DNA of 64,000 nt from contig JAJPKJ010000068.1 of assembly GCA_021323755.1 (NCBI GenBank), positions 1 through 64,000 of the forward strand. Reading direction: 5' to 3'. Positions 18,475 through 27,516 of the stretch are shown piece after piece (within the stretch, counting starts at the first letter, position 1; each line of letters opens with the position of its first letter). The translations under genes and the position numbers were made by a program. Under the pieces are notes generated by a model. The model searched no databases, had not been told where the DNA came from, and saw only the letters and a list, made by a program, of their open reading frames with translations. The DNA is from Chitinophagales bacterium (GTDB lineage Bacteria > Bacteroidota > Bacteroidia > Chitinophagales > Chitinophagaceae).

Positions 18475-20430
18475 CTAAAAATTTATTTTGATATCTTTTA
18501 TATTTCGTGGAATCCAGACCTGCATATCATCTCCTCCCCGATTTGCCCATGAATAATAAGGAATTGCCGTGATCGTCCTTTTTTGGGTAATTACCGATAA
18601 TCCATCCGTGCCTATTGTTAAAACTGGCAGTTCAGCGGATACAGTTATGACCCCATTCAGCAAAGATTTCTGAAAATCCGTTTTGAAAATTACATTCGAT
18701 GGCAATAAGACATTCCAGGCTTTATCATTGTTGTCAGCGCCTTCAATACAATAGACCAAGGGTCCTCGTTGCAATGCAGCTCTTCCGGCATCCGCCTTCA
18801 CAGAATCATTGGCAATAACTTCTTTCACTTCCATCGGCAAGTTCAATTCAACAACATCCCCTTTTTTCCATTCACGATCGATCACTGCATATCCTTTATC
18901 CATATTAAACGCGACATCTTTTCCATTTACGGTCACTGAAAATTTTTGTGTTTCATTATTTACAAAACGATAAAGGTCGCCCGGAACCGGTTTCCCTTGT
19001 GCCCATCCGGGAATGCGCAGATGCAAGATCATTTTTGTTTTTTTATCCGGTGAAACATTGATCTTCACATTTCCATCCCAAGGATAATTTGTTTTTTGCT
19101 GAATGTTAACGGTTGATTTCCCAATTGGAACATTGGTTTCACTGCCAATAAAAAGATTGACCCAAATATCATTATCCGATTTATTGTAAATATAATTGCC
19201 AAGTGAAGCAACGAGGCGGGCGATATTTGCCGGACAACAGGCTGTGCCAAACCATTCACTTCTTGTGTCCCTGCCAATGGAGGCCAGCGGATTACCATAA
19301 AAAAAACGATCTCCCGTTAATGATAATCCATCAAGTGCAGCATTGTACAAACTTCTTTCCAGCACATCGATATATTTTGCGTCACCGGTTAAAATATTCA
19401 TTCGTTGATTCCACAAAACCATTCCCACGCTTGCACATGTTTCACAGTATGCATCAGCGTTCGGAAGATCATAATCTTTTGAAAACCCTTCATTGTCACC
19501 ACTTGATCCGATACCACCCGTGAAATACATGTTTCTGTCAACCACATCCTCCCAAACCGCCTTCATCGCTTTCATATAACCGGTGTCGCCGTTAGCTGCT
19601 GCCACATCCGCAGCGCCAGTATATAGATACATCGCGCGCACAGCATGACCGGTAATTTTCGTTTGCTCTTTCACCGGTTTTATATCCTGCCAATATGCCG
19701 GCGTGAACCAGCCCATCGCCGTTTGCTGACCGCGTTGTTGCAAATACCAGTCTGCAAGTTTTAAATACCGGTCATTATTTGTAGCATGATATAATTTTAC
19801 CAGCGCCAATTCAATTTCTTCGTGTCCGCTTATCCAATGGCGATTTTTTAAACGAAAAGTTGAATCAATATGATTGGCATAGCGCTCCGCAACCTCGAGC
19901 AATTTTCGTTTTCCCGTTGCATTGTAATAAGCGACTGCAGCTTCCATCAAATGACCTGCATTATAATCTTCGTGATTGGGAATTTGTGTCCACCGTTTAT
20001 TGATGTCTGTCAGGGTATAATAAGTGTTCAAATATCCATCTGGCAATTGTGCTGCCGCAATAATGTCAATCCATTCATCTGCCTTTCGCGCCAAAGCGGT
20101 ATCCGGATTATCTTTAAGGCTATAAGAAATAGCTTCAAGTGCTTTGAAAACATCGCTGTCATCGTAAACCAGTCCTTTAAAACTTCCAGTTTTTCTTTTT
20201 GCAGCATTAATGAAATTCTGGATGCGCGGAGTCGCGATTTCTGTTTGATAGATACAGGCAGGTAATGTTGCGGTTGCAATCTTATCAATTCTTGGTTTCC
20301 AGAAATCATCATTGATTTGAACCTGCGAAAAATTCACAGGCGATATTTTCTGCAAAACATTTTGTGCAATTAGATTGTCGGCTTCCAACAACAGAATGGT
20401 GATAAATGAAGAAAAAATAATTTTTTTCAT
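18475..20430 (-). CDS. GH127 beta-L-arabinofuranosidase
   Basis: 651 residues with a signal peptide (to about IAQ, residue 23). GH127 barrel start: VNFSQVQINDDFWKPRI. Residues equivalent to the characterised Bifidobacterium enzyme HypBA1 are present with matching spacing: Glu314 (acid/base), the zinc ligands Glu330 and Cys332 in YCETC, and Cys398-Cys399 in ACCPANIARL (nucleophile and ligand). HypBA1 releases beta-L-arabinofuranose from beta-1,2-arabinobiose and from Ara-hydroxyproline of plant extensins. The gene lies 6 bases after GH51 and upstream of the glutaminase-family gene. Periplasmic or exported by its signal peptide. Confidence 0.94.
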   Translation of the reverse strand: MKKIIFSSFITILLLEADNLIAQNVLQKISPVNFSQVQINDDFWKPRIDKIATATLPACIYQTEIATPRIQNFINAAKRKTGSFKGLVYDDSDVFKALEAISYSLKDNPDTALARKADEWIDIIAAAQLPDGYLNTYYTLTDINKRWTQIPNHEDYNAGHLMEAAVAYYNATGKRKLLEVAERYANHIDSTFRLKNRHWISGHEEIELALVKLYHATNNDRYLKLADWYLQQRGQQTAMGWFTPAYWQDIKPVKEQTKITGHAVRAMYLYTGAADVAAANGDTGYMKAMKAVWEDVVDRNMYFTGGIGSSGDNEGFSKDYDLPNADAYCETCASVGMVLWNQRMNILTGDAKYIDVLERSLYNAALDGLSLTGDRFFYGNPLASIGRDTRSEWFGTACCPANIARLVASLGNYIYNKSDNDIWVNLFIGSETNVPIGKSTVNIQQKTNYPWDGNVKINVSPDKKTKMILHLRIPGWAQGKPVPGDLYRFVNNETQKFSVTVNGKDVAFNMDKGYAVIDREWKKGDVVELNLPMEVKEVIANDSVKADAGRAALQRGPLVYCIEGADNNDKAWNVLLPSNVIFKTDFQKSLLNGVITVSAELPVLTIGTDGLSVITQKRTITAIPYYSWANRGGDDMQVWIPRNIKDIKINF

Positions 20431-20436
20431 CTTGAA

Positions 20437-21963
20437 TTATGATTTTATTTTTAGCTTGATCATCGTAAATGAATGCGCAGGAAAAACATAATCAAAATCA
20501 TCTCCTTTAATATTGATCTCTTTTTCCACTGCCTTCACTTTTTGTTCGTTCACAGAATTTTCATCCATCAGGTTTTTAGAATTGATCTCGTAAACTTTTG
20601 CTTTATTATCCAGTCTTCCAAATTGATTGGTGATCGCAGTTTGGATTGACTTTTCCTGGTTACGATTAACCACATTGATAATAAGTTCTTGCGTTTTATC
20701 ATTGTAAGAAGAAGAAACGTCGAGATAAGGAATTCCTTTATAATCTTTTTCATCATAGGTATCACACTGAACCAATGCATCGATGGAATATCCCTTACAG
20801 TTAGTGGCAAATAATTGTAAAGGATAATAAATTGTTTGCAGCCACAATTTGTCATTGGTTACCATCATCGGTGCTATAACATTAACGAGCTGTGCCATAT
20901 TCGCCATCTTCACAATATTTGCATGACGAAGAAATGTATTCAGATACATTGCAACAACAAGCACATCCTGCATGTTGTAATGTTCTTCCAATTTTTGTTC
21001 GGTGTATGCGCGGTACCACACATTGTACTCATCAAATGCAATGTAGATGGGTTTTTGCTGTTTGTATTGCAGACGCACCTGATTTATCAGCCCTTCCGTT
21101 ATCTTAATCACATTTTCAACAAATAGTGTTGAACTCATAAACCGGTAATGATCTTTATTGTGATTACCTGCGTAATGGTGCAGTGAAATATAATCAATCA
21201 CGTCATGCAGGTTGGTCAGTACGGTTTTATTCCAATTCATCCAGTCATCGCCATAGTTACTCGAGCCCGAAGCAATTAATTTAATGCTATCATCACTCCA
21301 TTTCATCAGCTTTGCCGCTTCCAGGGCAAACTTGCTGTAATCCTCCGCATTACGATGACCCATCTGCCATTCGCCATCTATTTCATTTCCTAGTCCCCAG
21401 TATTTTACATGATAAGGTTGAGGGTGCCCGTTGGCTGCGCGCAGATCTGAATAATAGAATCCCGTAGGAGCATTACAGTATTCAACCCAATTGCGAGCTT
21501 CATCCCATGTCCCGGTTCCGAGATTAACACATACATATGGTTCAACATTCGCTGCTGTAGCGAATTTCATGAATTCATCTGTTCCAACAATATTGGGTTC
21601 GGTGTCACCCCATGCAAGATCTTTTCGTTTTGGACGATTTTGTTTTGGCCCAATTCCGTCCATCCAGTGATAACCGGAAGAAAAATTTCCCCCCGGCCAA
21701 CGAACAATGCTTACCCCCAGGTTTTTTGTCGCGTCAATCACATCTTTTCTAAATCCATCGGCATTTGCCTGTGAAGAGCTCGGATCATAAATGCCGCCAT
21801 AAATACATCTTCCAAGATGCTCTGTAAAATTTCCGTAAAGCAGATTATTGATCTCACCGATCTTCCGCTCAATATCTATTTTGATTCTAGCTTTTAGATC
21901 TTGCGAAAATGTTGATAAAGAAAAAGAAAAAAGAAGAAGGGTGATCAATGATTTTTTTCTCAT
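20437..21963 (-). CDS. GH51 alpha-L-arabinofuranosidase
   Basis: 508 residues with a signal peptide (residues 1-20, STFSQD). GH51 landmarks: NFTEHLGRCIYGGIYDPSS, VSIVRWPGGNFSSGYHW, acid/base Glu194 in WGLGNEID, and nucleophile Glu312 in AFDEYNVWYR. Removes terminal alpha-L-arabinofuranose from arabinan, arabinoxylan or glycoprotein arabino-oligosaccharides. First gene of the tight run GH51, GH127, glutaminase family, D-amino-acid dehydrogenase. The 174 bases in front of it, down to the epimerase stop, are the likely promoter region. Confidence 0.95.
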   Translation of the reverse strand: MRKKSLITLLLFSFSLSTFSQDLKARIKIDIERKIGEINNLLYGNFTEHLGRCIYGGIYDPSSSQANADGFRKDVIDATKNLGVSIVRWPGGNFSSGYHWMDGIGPKQNRPKRKDLAWGDTEPNIVGTDEFMKFATAANVEPYVCVNLGTGTWDEARNWVEYCNAPTGFYYSDLRAANGHPQPYHVKYWGLGNEIDGEWQMGHRNAEDYSKFALEAAKLMKWSDDSIKLIASGSSNYGDDWMNWNKTVLTNLHDVIDYISLHHYAGNHNKDHYRFMSSTLFVENVIKITEGLINQVRLQYKQQKPIYIAFDEYNVWYRAYTEQKLEEHYNMQDVLVVAMYLNTFLRHANIVKMANMAQLVNVIAPMMVTNDKLWLQTIYYPLQLFATNCKGYSIDALVQCDTYDEKDYKGIPYLDVSSSYNDKTQELIINVVNRNQEKSIQTAITNQFGRLDNKAKVYEINSKNLMDENSVNEQKVKAVEKEINIKGDDFDYVFPAHSFTMIKLKIKS

Positions 21964-22137
21964 GGCAATAGTAGAGTTTATTTTGTGTTACCTGCTTCCG
22001 TTTTTCAAACCCTCATGGTTTGGTCGCATACTGGCATATTGGTAATACATTGAGCGACTGCCAGCGGAAAAAAACGAAAAATCGGCAATCTGCTAATGTA
22101 AGAATAAATGTTATTTTGACAATAATAAATCAAATCA

Positions 22138-23199
22138 TCACAACACCTGAAACCCATAGGCATAAGGGTCATCACCTGGGTCAATATTTATATAATTATA
22201 CCCATAAATCCTTGCCCAACCTTCAATACTCGGTCTGATGGCGGGTTTTCCAGCAACTGTTGTTTCTTCTTCAATTCTTCCAATAAATTTTGAACCGATT
22301 ATGCTTTCATGAATGAATTCATCTCCGCTCTTCAATTTTCCTTTTGCATACCATTGCGCCATTCTTGCCGAAGTTCCTGTTCCGCAAGGTGAACGGTCTA
22401 TGGCTTTATCTCCATAAAAAACAGCGTTGCGCGCGGTAGCATTTTCATCGATCACTTTTCCTGTCCACAAAATATGCGAGCATCCGTTTATGGTTTCATC
22501 ATCGGGATGGACAAAGTTGTATTTTTCGTTTATCGCTTTTCGCAAGGCTCGTGCCCAACTGATCAATTTATCCGCCGAATAATTTTCTAACCCAGAAAAA
22601 TTTTCCTGCACATCGACTATAGCATAAAAATTTCCCCCGTAAGAAACATCCACATTCAACGGTCCTAATTCAGGGCAATCCACTTCAATATTTTCTGCTG
22701 CAAGAAATGCAGGCACATTAGTGAGTCTTACCCATTTTACTTTCTTACCTTCCTGTCCATATTCTATCAATACCAATCCTGCAGGTGCTTCCATGCGAAC
22801 AATCCCGGGCGTTTTTGGAATTATCAATCCTTCTTCAATGCCAATGGTGATCGTTCCGATCGTCCCATGTCCGCACATGGGCAAGCATCCGCTCGTTTCA
22901 ATAAATAAAACAGCGATATCATTTTGCTCGTCGTGCGGAGGATATAATATACTTCCGCTCATCATATCATGACCGCGAGGTTCGAACATCAATCCCTTTC
23001 GTATCCAATCAAATTCTTTTAAGAAATGTTGTCTTTTCTCGCTCATATTATTCCCCTGTAATGCGGGACCGCCGGAGGCTACAAGTCGCACTGGATTTCC
23101 ACAAGTGTGGGCATCAATGCAAAAAAAAGAGTTGCCGGTCTTTTTTTCCATCCTACTTATTATACTGCCAATTTCTTTATTTACAGGACCTGTTGACAT
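22138..23199 (-). CDS. 4-Hydroxyproline epimerase (proline racemase family)
   Basis: Up to 353 residues. Both catalytic cysteines of the epimerase/racemase group are present: Cys109 in MCGHGTIG and Cys272 in DRSPCGTGTSARMA. This rules out trans-3-hydroxyproline dehydratases, which replace one of them. FFCIDAHTCGNPVRLV is the conserved N-terminus; the internal ATG at 23151 (residue 17) gives a more usual length and is an alternative start. Converts trans-4-hydroxy-L-proline to cis-4-hydroxy-D-proline, the entry step to the D-amino-acid dehydrogenase encoded 6 kb downstream. Proline racemase activity is the main alternative; neighbours favour hydroxyproline. Confidence 0.9.
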   Translation of the reverse strand: MSTGPVNKEIGSIISRMEKKTGNSFFCIDAHTCGNPVRLVASGGPALQGNNMSEKRQHFLKEFDWIRKGLMFEPRGHDMMSGSILYPPHDEQNDIAVLFIETSGCLPMCGHGTIGTITIGIEEGLIIPKTPGIVRMEAPAGLVLIEYGQEGKKVKWVRLTNVPAFLAAENIEVDCPELGPLNVDVSYGGNFYAIVDVQENFSGLENYSADKLISWARALRKAINEKYNFVHPDDETINGCSHILWTGKVIDENATARNAVFYGDKAIDRSPCGTGTSARMAQWYAKGKLKSGDEFIHESIIGSKFIGRIEEETTVAGKPAIRPSIEGWARIYGYNYINIDPGDDPYAYGFQVL

Positions 23200-23202
23200 A
23201 AT

Positions 23203-23235
23203 ATTGGCAAGTTATTAAAGGAAATTTTAACTTTG
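23203..23235 (+). promoter_or_regulatory. Bacteroidota-type promoter for the sterol-desaturase-family gene
   Basis: TTG at 23204-23206 and TAACTTTG at 23228-23235 are separated by 21 bases, matching the -33 TTTG / -7 TAnnTTTG arrangement. The -7 box ends 16 bases before the ATG at 23252. The opposite strand here must also carry the epimerase promoter; only a weak TAACTTG-like box was seen for it. Confidence 0.55.
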
Positions 23236-23251
23236 TAAAGATTGTTTAAGT

Positions 23252-24523
23252 ATGGAAGCTTACGGTAAAATCTTATTGATCGCGATGCCTGCTTTTTTAG
23301 CGCTGGTATTATTTGAAAAATGGTGGGGATGGCGCAAAGGCAAAGATACGGTGCGCAATATGGATATGATATCCAGTTTAAGTTCCGGAATTACCAATGT
23401 TACAAAAGATGTGCTGGGCTTGGGTTTGACGATACTCTCTTATGGGTGGTTGGTTAAACATATTGCTATCGTTCATATCCAGTCAAGCATTTTTGTTTAT
23501 GTCATTGCATTTATCTCGTTAGACTTTGCCGGCTATTGGGTCCATCGTATTGCCCATGAGTATAATTTTTTCTGGAATAATCATATCGTGCATCACAGCA
23601 GCGAGGAATTTAATCTTGCTTGTGCGCTTCGTCAAAGCATTTCGGTATTTGTAAAAATATTTGCGTTTCTATTGTTGCCTGCTGCATTATTAGGGGTGCC
23701 GGAAAAAGTAATTGTAATTATTGCACCATTGCATTTGTTTGCACAATTCTGGTATCATACGCAGCATATCAATAAGATGGGATTTTTGGAAAAGATAATT
23801 GTTACCCCATCACATCATCGTGTACACCACGCCATCAACCCCGAATACCTTGATAGAAATTACGGGCAAATATTTATTTTCTGGGATAAATTTTTTGGAA
23901 CTTATCAACAAGAATTACCTGAAGTAAGGCCTGTGTATGGCATCACCCGGCCATCGCAAACATGGAACCCGATAAAGATCAATTTTCAGCATATGTGGTT
24001 ATTGATAAAAGATGCATGGCGAACAAAAAATTGGAAAGACAAATTTCGGATTTGGATGATGCCAACCGGCTGGCGGCCAGAAGATGTTGCTGAGAAATAT
24101 CCCGTATATAAGATTGAAAATGTATATGACTTTAAAAAATATTCTCCGAAGGCTGATCATGCACTGACGACCTGGAGTTGGATACAGATCTCGATCATGT
24201 TGCTCATTATCAGTTATCTTTTTGGCAATATAGCAAAGATCGGCAGCCCGCATATTTTTTATTACGGAGTTTTCATTTTTTTGAACGTTTACAGTTTTAC
24301 TGAATTGATGGATAGAAATCCAAACGCGATATTTTGGGAATTGCTAAAAAATATTTTTGGACTTGGAATGATTATAAAAAATGGGGACTGGTTTGGGATA
24401 AGCTCGATCTCCCCAATGCTCAATTATGCCTTTATCACCTATTTTATTTTGTCGACCATTATTTCTGCATGGTTTTCGTTTTCTTTTCGAGGCGAAAACC
24501 AGCGGTTAATTGCAAGCAGCTAA
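23252..24523 (+). CDS. Sterol desaturase / fatty acid hydroxylase family membrane protein
   Basis: 423 residues, several membrane spans (about residues 5-20, 55-95, 130-165, 310-330 and C-terminal ones). The di-iron histidine boxes are readable: HRIAH (98-102), HIVHH (111-115) and HHRVHH (188-193). Such enzymes hydroxylate or desaturate lipids, including fatty acids, carotenoids and sphingolipids. The C-terminal half (after about 300) is an extra hydrophobic domain found in a bacterial subgroup. It is the only plus-strand gene inside the hydroxyproline block and is probably functionally separate. Substrate not predictable. Confidence 0.88.
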   Translation: MEAYGKILLIAMPAFLALVLFEKWWGWRKGKDTVRNMDMISSLSSGITNVTKDVLGLGLTILSYGWLVKHIAIVHIQSSIFVYVIAFISLDFAGYWVHRIAHEYNFFWNNHIVHHSSEEFNLACALRQSISVFVKIFAFLLLPAALLGVPEKVIVIIAPLHLFAQFWYHTQHINKMGFLEKIIVTPSHHRVHHAINPEYLDRNYGQIFIFWDKFFGTYQQELPEVRPVYGITRPSQTWNPIKINFQHMWLLIKDAWRTKNWKDKFRIWMMPTGWRPEDVAEKYPVYKIENVYDFKKYSPKADHALTTWSWIQISIMLLIISYLFGNIAKIGSPHIFYYGVFIFLNVYSFTELMDRNPNAIFWELLKNIFGLGMIIKNGDWFGISSISPMLNYAFITYFILSTIISAWFSFSFRGENQRLIASS

Positions 24524-24548
24524 CGGACAGTTCGCCAATTTGAAAACT

Positions 24549-26033
24549 TTAGACCTTCTCTTTGGTCAATTCATTATTAATCGTTCTCCAGATATTGAGT
24601 GGATTACTATTTTTTAATTCATCCGGCAATAAATTATCAGTCCAGTTCTGAAAAGCAATTGGTCTTGCAAAACGTTTAATACCATCTGCGCCAACGGAAG
24701 TATAACGGCTATCCGTAGTCGAAGGATATGGTCCGCCATGCTGCATGCTCAAACACACTTCAACACCTGTCGGAACGCCATTTAAAATAAACCGGCCACA
24801 AATATTCTTTACCGCTTCAACCAATGGTTCATTTTGTAATATATCGTTCTCGGTTGCCATTATGGTTGAGGTAAGCTGACCTTCCAGGTTTTTTGCCACT
24901 TCAATCATTTCCTCAATATTTTTACAACGAATAATGATTGAATAAGGACCGAAGACTTCCTGGTGCAATACAGGGTTTTTAAAGAAAGCTGCTGCAGGAG
25001 CTGATGCGATAGTTGGTATTCCCTGATTTTCTTTGGGCTCTATTTCAGATACCGCCAGGGTCTCCACATTTTCCTGCTTGAGCGCGTTTATTCTTTTTTC
25101 AACAAATGCTTTAGCAATTCCAGGATGCAACATTGTGCCTGGGGCAATATTTCTTATTTCTGATGATAATAATGAAATGAATTTTTCGAGATCTTCATTT
25201 TCAAGGCCGATAATGATCCCGGGATTAGTACAAAATTGACCAACGCTTAATGTAATCGATGATACATACATTTTTGCAATCTCGCCTGCAGATTGTTTTA
25301 GTTTTTCCGGCAACAAAAAAACCGGATTGATGCTTCCCATTTCAGAAAAGACAGGGATCGGTTCTTTGCGTTGATTGGCCCAATCGAATAGCTGTTTCCC
25401 ACCGGCAAAAGACCCGGTGAATCCAACTGCCTTGGTACATGCATGCATGACCAGATTCTTCCCTACTTCAAACCCACTACCATGAATATGCGTAAAAATT
25501 CCTGCAGGCATCTTACATTTTTCTGCCGCACTTAAAATCGCCTGTGCTGCCAATTCAGAAGTCTGGGCATGCGCCGGATGCGCCTTTACAATAACCGGGC
25601 AGCCCGCCGCTAATGCACAAGCGGTGTCCCCACCGGCGGTAGAATACGCAAATGGAAAATTACTTGCTCCGAACACAACAACTGGCCCGATCGGTACCAG
25701 CATTTTTCGTATATCAGGTTTTGGCGGACTCTTGGTCGGGATTGCGGTATCAATTCTTGCTTCAAGCCAACTGCCCTGCTCACCTGCATCGGCATAGCTA
25801 TTTAATTGAAAAATTGTTCTCGTCAATTCACCTTGTAATCTCGCTTCGGGTAAATTCGTTTCTGACATCGCCGTCGCAACCAACTTCTTTGCATTATCAT
25901 TTAGTTCAGTCGCAATTGCTTTCATAAATGACGATCTCTGTTTCAAAGAATATTTTCGATATTCATGAAATGCTTGCCAGGATTTCTTTAGCGAGATATC
26001 TATTTCTGCTGTAGTGGCGTCTTGAAAAGCCAT
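24549..26033 (-). CDS. Aldehyde dehydrogenase, probable alpha-ketoglutarate semialdehyde dehydrogenase
   Basis: 494 residues of the NAD(P)-dependent aldehyde dehydrogenase family. VVVFGASNFPFAYSTAGGDTA is the nucleotide-binding region typical of KGSA dehydrogenases. Glu231 (FSEMGSINP) and nucleophile Cys268 (SVGQFCTNPG) are the catalytic pair. In hydroxyproline catabolism the enzyme oxidises alpha-ketoglutarate semialdehyde to alpha-ketoglutarate, the last step. It lies 23 bases after the DHDPS-family gene that makes its substrate, so the two form a two-gene operon. The alternative role, in pentose or glucarate pathways, uses the same reaction. Confidence 0.9.
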   Translation of the reverse strand: MAFQDATTAEIDISLKKSWQAFHEYRKYSLKQRSSFMKAIATELNDNAKKLVATAMSETNLPEARLQGELTRTIFQLNSYADAGEQGSWLEARIDTAIPTKSPPKPDIRKMLVPIGPVVVFGASNFPFAYSTAGGDTACALAAGCPVIVKAHPAHAQTSELAAQAILSAAEKCKMPAGIFTHIHGSGFEVGKNLVMHACTKAVGFTGSFAGGKQLFDWANQRKEPIPVFSEMGSINPVFLLPEKLKQSAGEIAKMYVSSITLSVGQFCTNPGIIIGLENEDLEKFISLLSSEIRNIAPGTMLHPGIAKAFVEKRINALKQENVETLAVSEIEPKENQGIPTIASAPAAAFFKNPVLHQEVFGPYSIIIRCKNIEEMIEVAKNLEGQLTSTIMATENDILQNEPLVEAVKNICGRFILNGVPTGVEVCLSMQHGGPYPSTTDSRYTSVGADGIKRFARPIAFQNWTDNLLPDELKNSNPLNIWRTINNELTKEKV

Positions 26034-26056
26034 AAAATATTTTTAAAATGTTCAAC

Positions 26057-26974
26057 TCAGATCTTTATTGAATGATAATCTGGTAAGGTTGGTCTGGAAT
26101 CAATTCCATCTTTAATGATTTTTTCAACTCTTTTTCTTTCGTCCCCTGCTAAAATTAATCTGGGGGCCCTCACCCATTCAGTTCCTAATCCTGCATATGC
26201 TTCGGCAAGTTTAATGTATTGAACCAATTTCGGATGAATATCCAATTCAAGTAAGGGCATGAACCAACGATAGATTTTTGCAGCCTCCTCAATTCGCCCC
26301 GCTTTCGTCAATGTATAAATGGCAACAGTTTCATTTGGAAATGCGTTTACCAATCCAGCGATCCATCCGTCTGCGCCCATTAATAATTCTTCCATAGCAA
26401 TCGTATCTACTCCGCATAAGATCTTCAGCCGGCTGCCAAAACGATTTCTTAACCTTGTCACATTCGAGACGTCACGTGTTGATTCTTTGACAGCCTGAAT
26501 ATTTTCACATTCCATCAATTCCTCAAACATATCCACAGTCACTTCAATTTTATAATCAACCGGGTTATTATAAATCAAAATTGGCAATGATGTTGACGCC
26601 GCGACTGTTTTAAAAAAAATGACGGTTTCTCTGTCATCACTTTTGTAGCGCATTGGCGGCAGCAACATGATTCCTTTTGCGCCCCAAATCTTTGCAAGTT
26701 CTGCCTGGCGAATTGCTTCTCTTGTAGAGCCTTCTGCAATATTTAATATTACCGGAATTTTCCCGGCTGTTACTTCTGCAGATAATTTTACTAATCTTTC
26801 CTTTTCTTCAGTCGATATCGTGCTCGCTTCACCCAACGAACCGCCAATAATCAAGCCATTAATGCCGGCATTCATCTGTGCCAGTAAATTTTTTTTGAAT
26901 GATTGCAGATCAAGTGAATCGTCCTTATTGAATTTTGTGGTGAGTGCAGGAATTACGCCGCTCCAGTCTATCAT
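26057..26974 (-). CDS. DHDPS/NAL-family lyase, probable pyrroline-4-hydroxy-2-carboxylate deaminase
   Basis: 305-residue class I aldolase barrel of the dihydrodipicolinate synthase family. Schiff-base Lys163 (QAVKESTRDVS) and the catalytic Tyr135 (LIYNNPVDY) are present, with GGSLGEASTIS as the carboxylate-binding motif. Members paired with 4-hydroxyproline epimerase deaminate and dehydrate delta1-pyrroline-4-hydroxy-2-carboxylate to alpha-ketoglutarate semialdehyde (HypD/LhpC role). It is not a lysine-pathway DapA by context: it is coupled to the semialdehyde dehydrogenase gene immediately downstream. Confidence 0.87.
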   Translation of the reverse strand: MIDWSGVIPALTTKFNKDDSLDLQSFKKNLLAQMNAGINGLIIGGSLGEASTISTEEKERLVKLSAEVTAGKIPVILNIAEGSTREAIRQAELAKIWGAKGIMLLPPMRYKSDDRETVIFFKTVAASTSLPILIYNNPVDYKIEVTVDMFEELMECENIQAVKESTRDVSNVTRLRNRFGSRLKILCGVDTIAMEELLMGADGWIAGLVNAFPNETVAIYTLTKAGRIEEAAKIYRWFMPLLELDIHPKLVQYIKLAEAYAGLGTEWVRAPRLILAGDERKRVEKIIKDGIDSRPTLPDYHSIKI

Positions 26975-27116
26975 GATTTTTTGTTGCTAAGGTAAAGAGA
27001 TTTACAATTTGTTTATTTTAGTAATATCCATTAGCCATTTTATCTTTCTGGCATATGCGAGTCATCAGGTTTCACTACGAATATGTGTCACCACTAACCG
27101 TGACCGGAAATTCTTT

Positions 27117-27488
27117 TTATTTCTTTTTACTTTTACTGCCCGGTTTCGGTCTTAGTGAGTTTACATATTTAAAACTCAGGTCAAAATATTTTTTTAGTTC
27201 TGTTGTTTTTTTCAAAAGATTCTCTGGCACAACAACATATTCCTTTTGAACAATTCCGTATTGCTCGAGTAACTTTGTTTTGTATTTATCCAAAAATTTT
27301 ACCCTCTCCTCTTCCGGAAGCCTTAGTGCCACCTGATCTCCTTTTGTCAGCATGCTGAACATATTTCCGTTAAGCGAAGTGTACGGTATCGTATCTCCCT
27401 TGCATTCAATTTTATTATTGGTAGCAATGAGTTTATTATAGAGTTCTACCATTTCTTCGCGTGAAATTTTTGATTTTGCCATGCTCAT
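27117..27488 (-). CDS. Conserved small protein, TfoX N-terminal-like
   Basis: About 121-123 residues, start at ATG 27488 or 27482 (MAKSKISREEM). The central part GNMFSMLTKGDQVALRLPEEE and the following basic helices resemble the TfoX N-terminal-domain fold, a small alpha/beta domain of uncertain role. The tail is lysine-rich (KPGSKSKKK). No signal peptide. Function is not known; I recognise it only as a conserved Bacteroidota small protein. Confidence 0.6.
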   Translation of the reverse strand: MSMAKSKISREEMVELYNKLIATNNKIECKGDTIPYTSLNGNMFSMLTKGDQVALRLPEEERVKFLDKYKTKLLEQYGIVQKEYVVVPENLLKKTTELKKYFDLSFKYVNSLRPKPGSKSKKK

Positions 27489-27516
27489 CAATTTTTAATA
27501 AAAATAAAAAATTCTT

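Noticed and set aside
22138-23199. Trans-3-hydroxyproline dehydratase as product
   Set aside because: Both catalytic cysteines (109 and 272) are present; dehydratases replace one of them. Epimerase or racemase is favoured.
15145-26974. Classical SusC/SusD polysaccharide utilisation locus
   Set aside because: No SusC-like receptor, SusD lipoprotein or hybrid two-component regulator is present in or next to the block.
27000-27116. GTCAC/GTGAC inverted repeat downstream of the TfoX-like gene as terminator
   Set aside because: Only five pairs, long loop and no T-tract on the transcribed strand.
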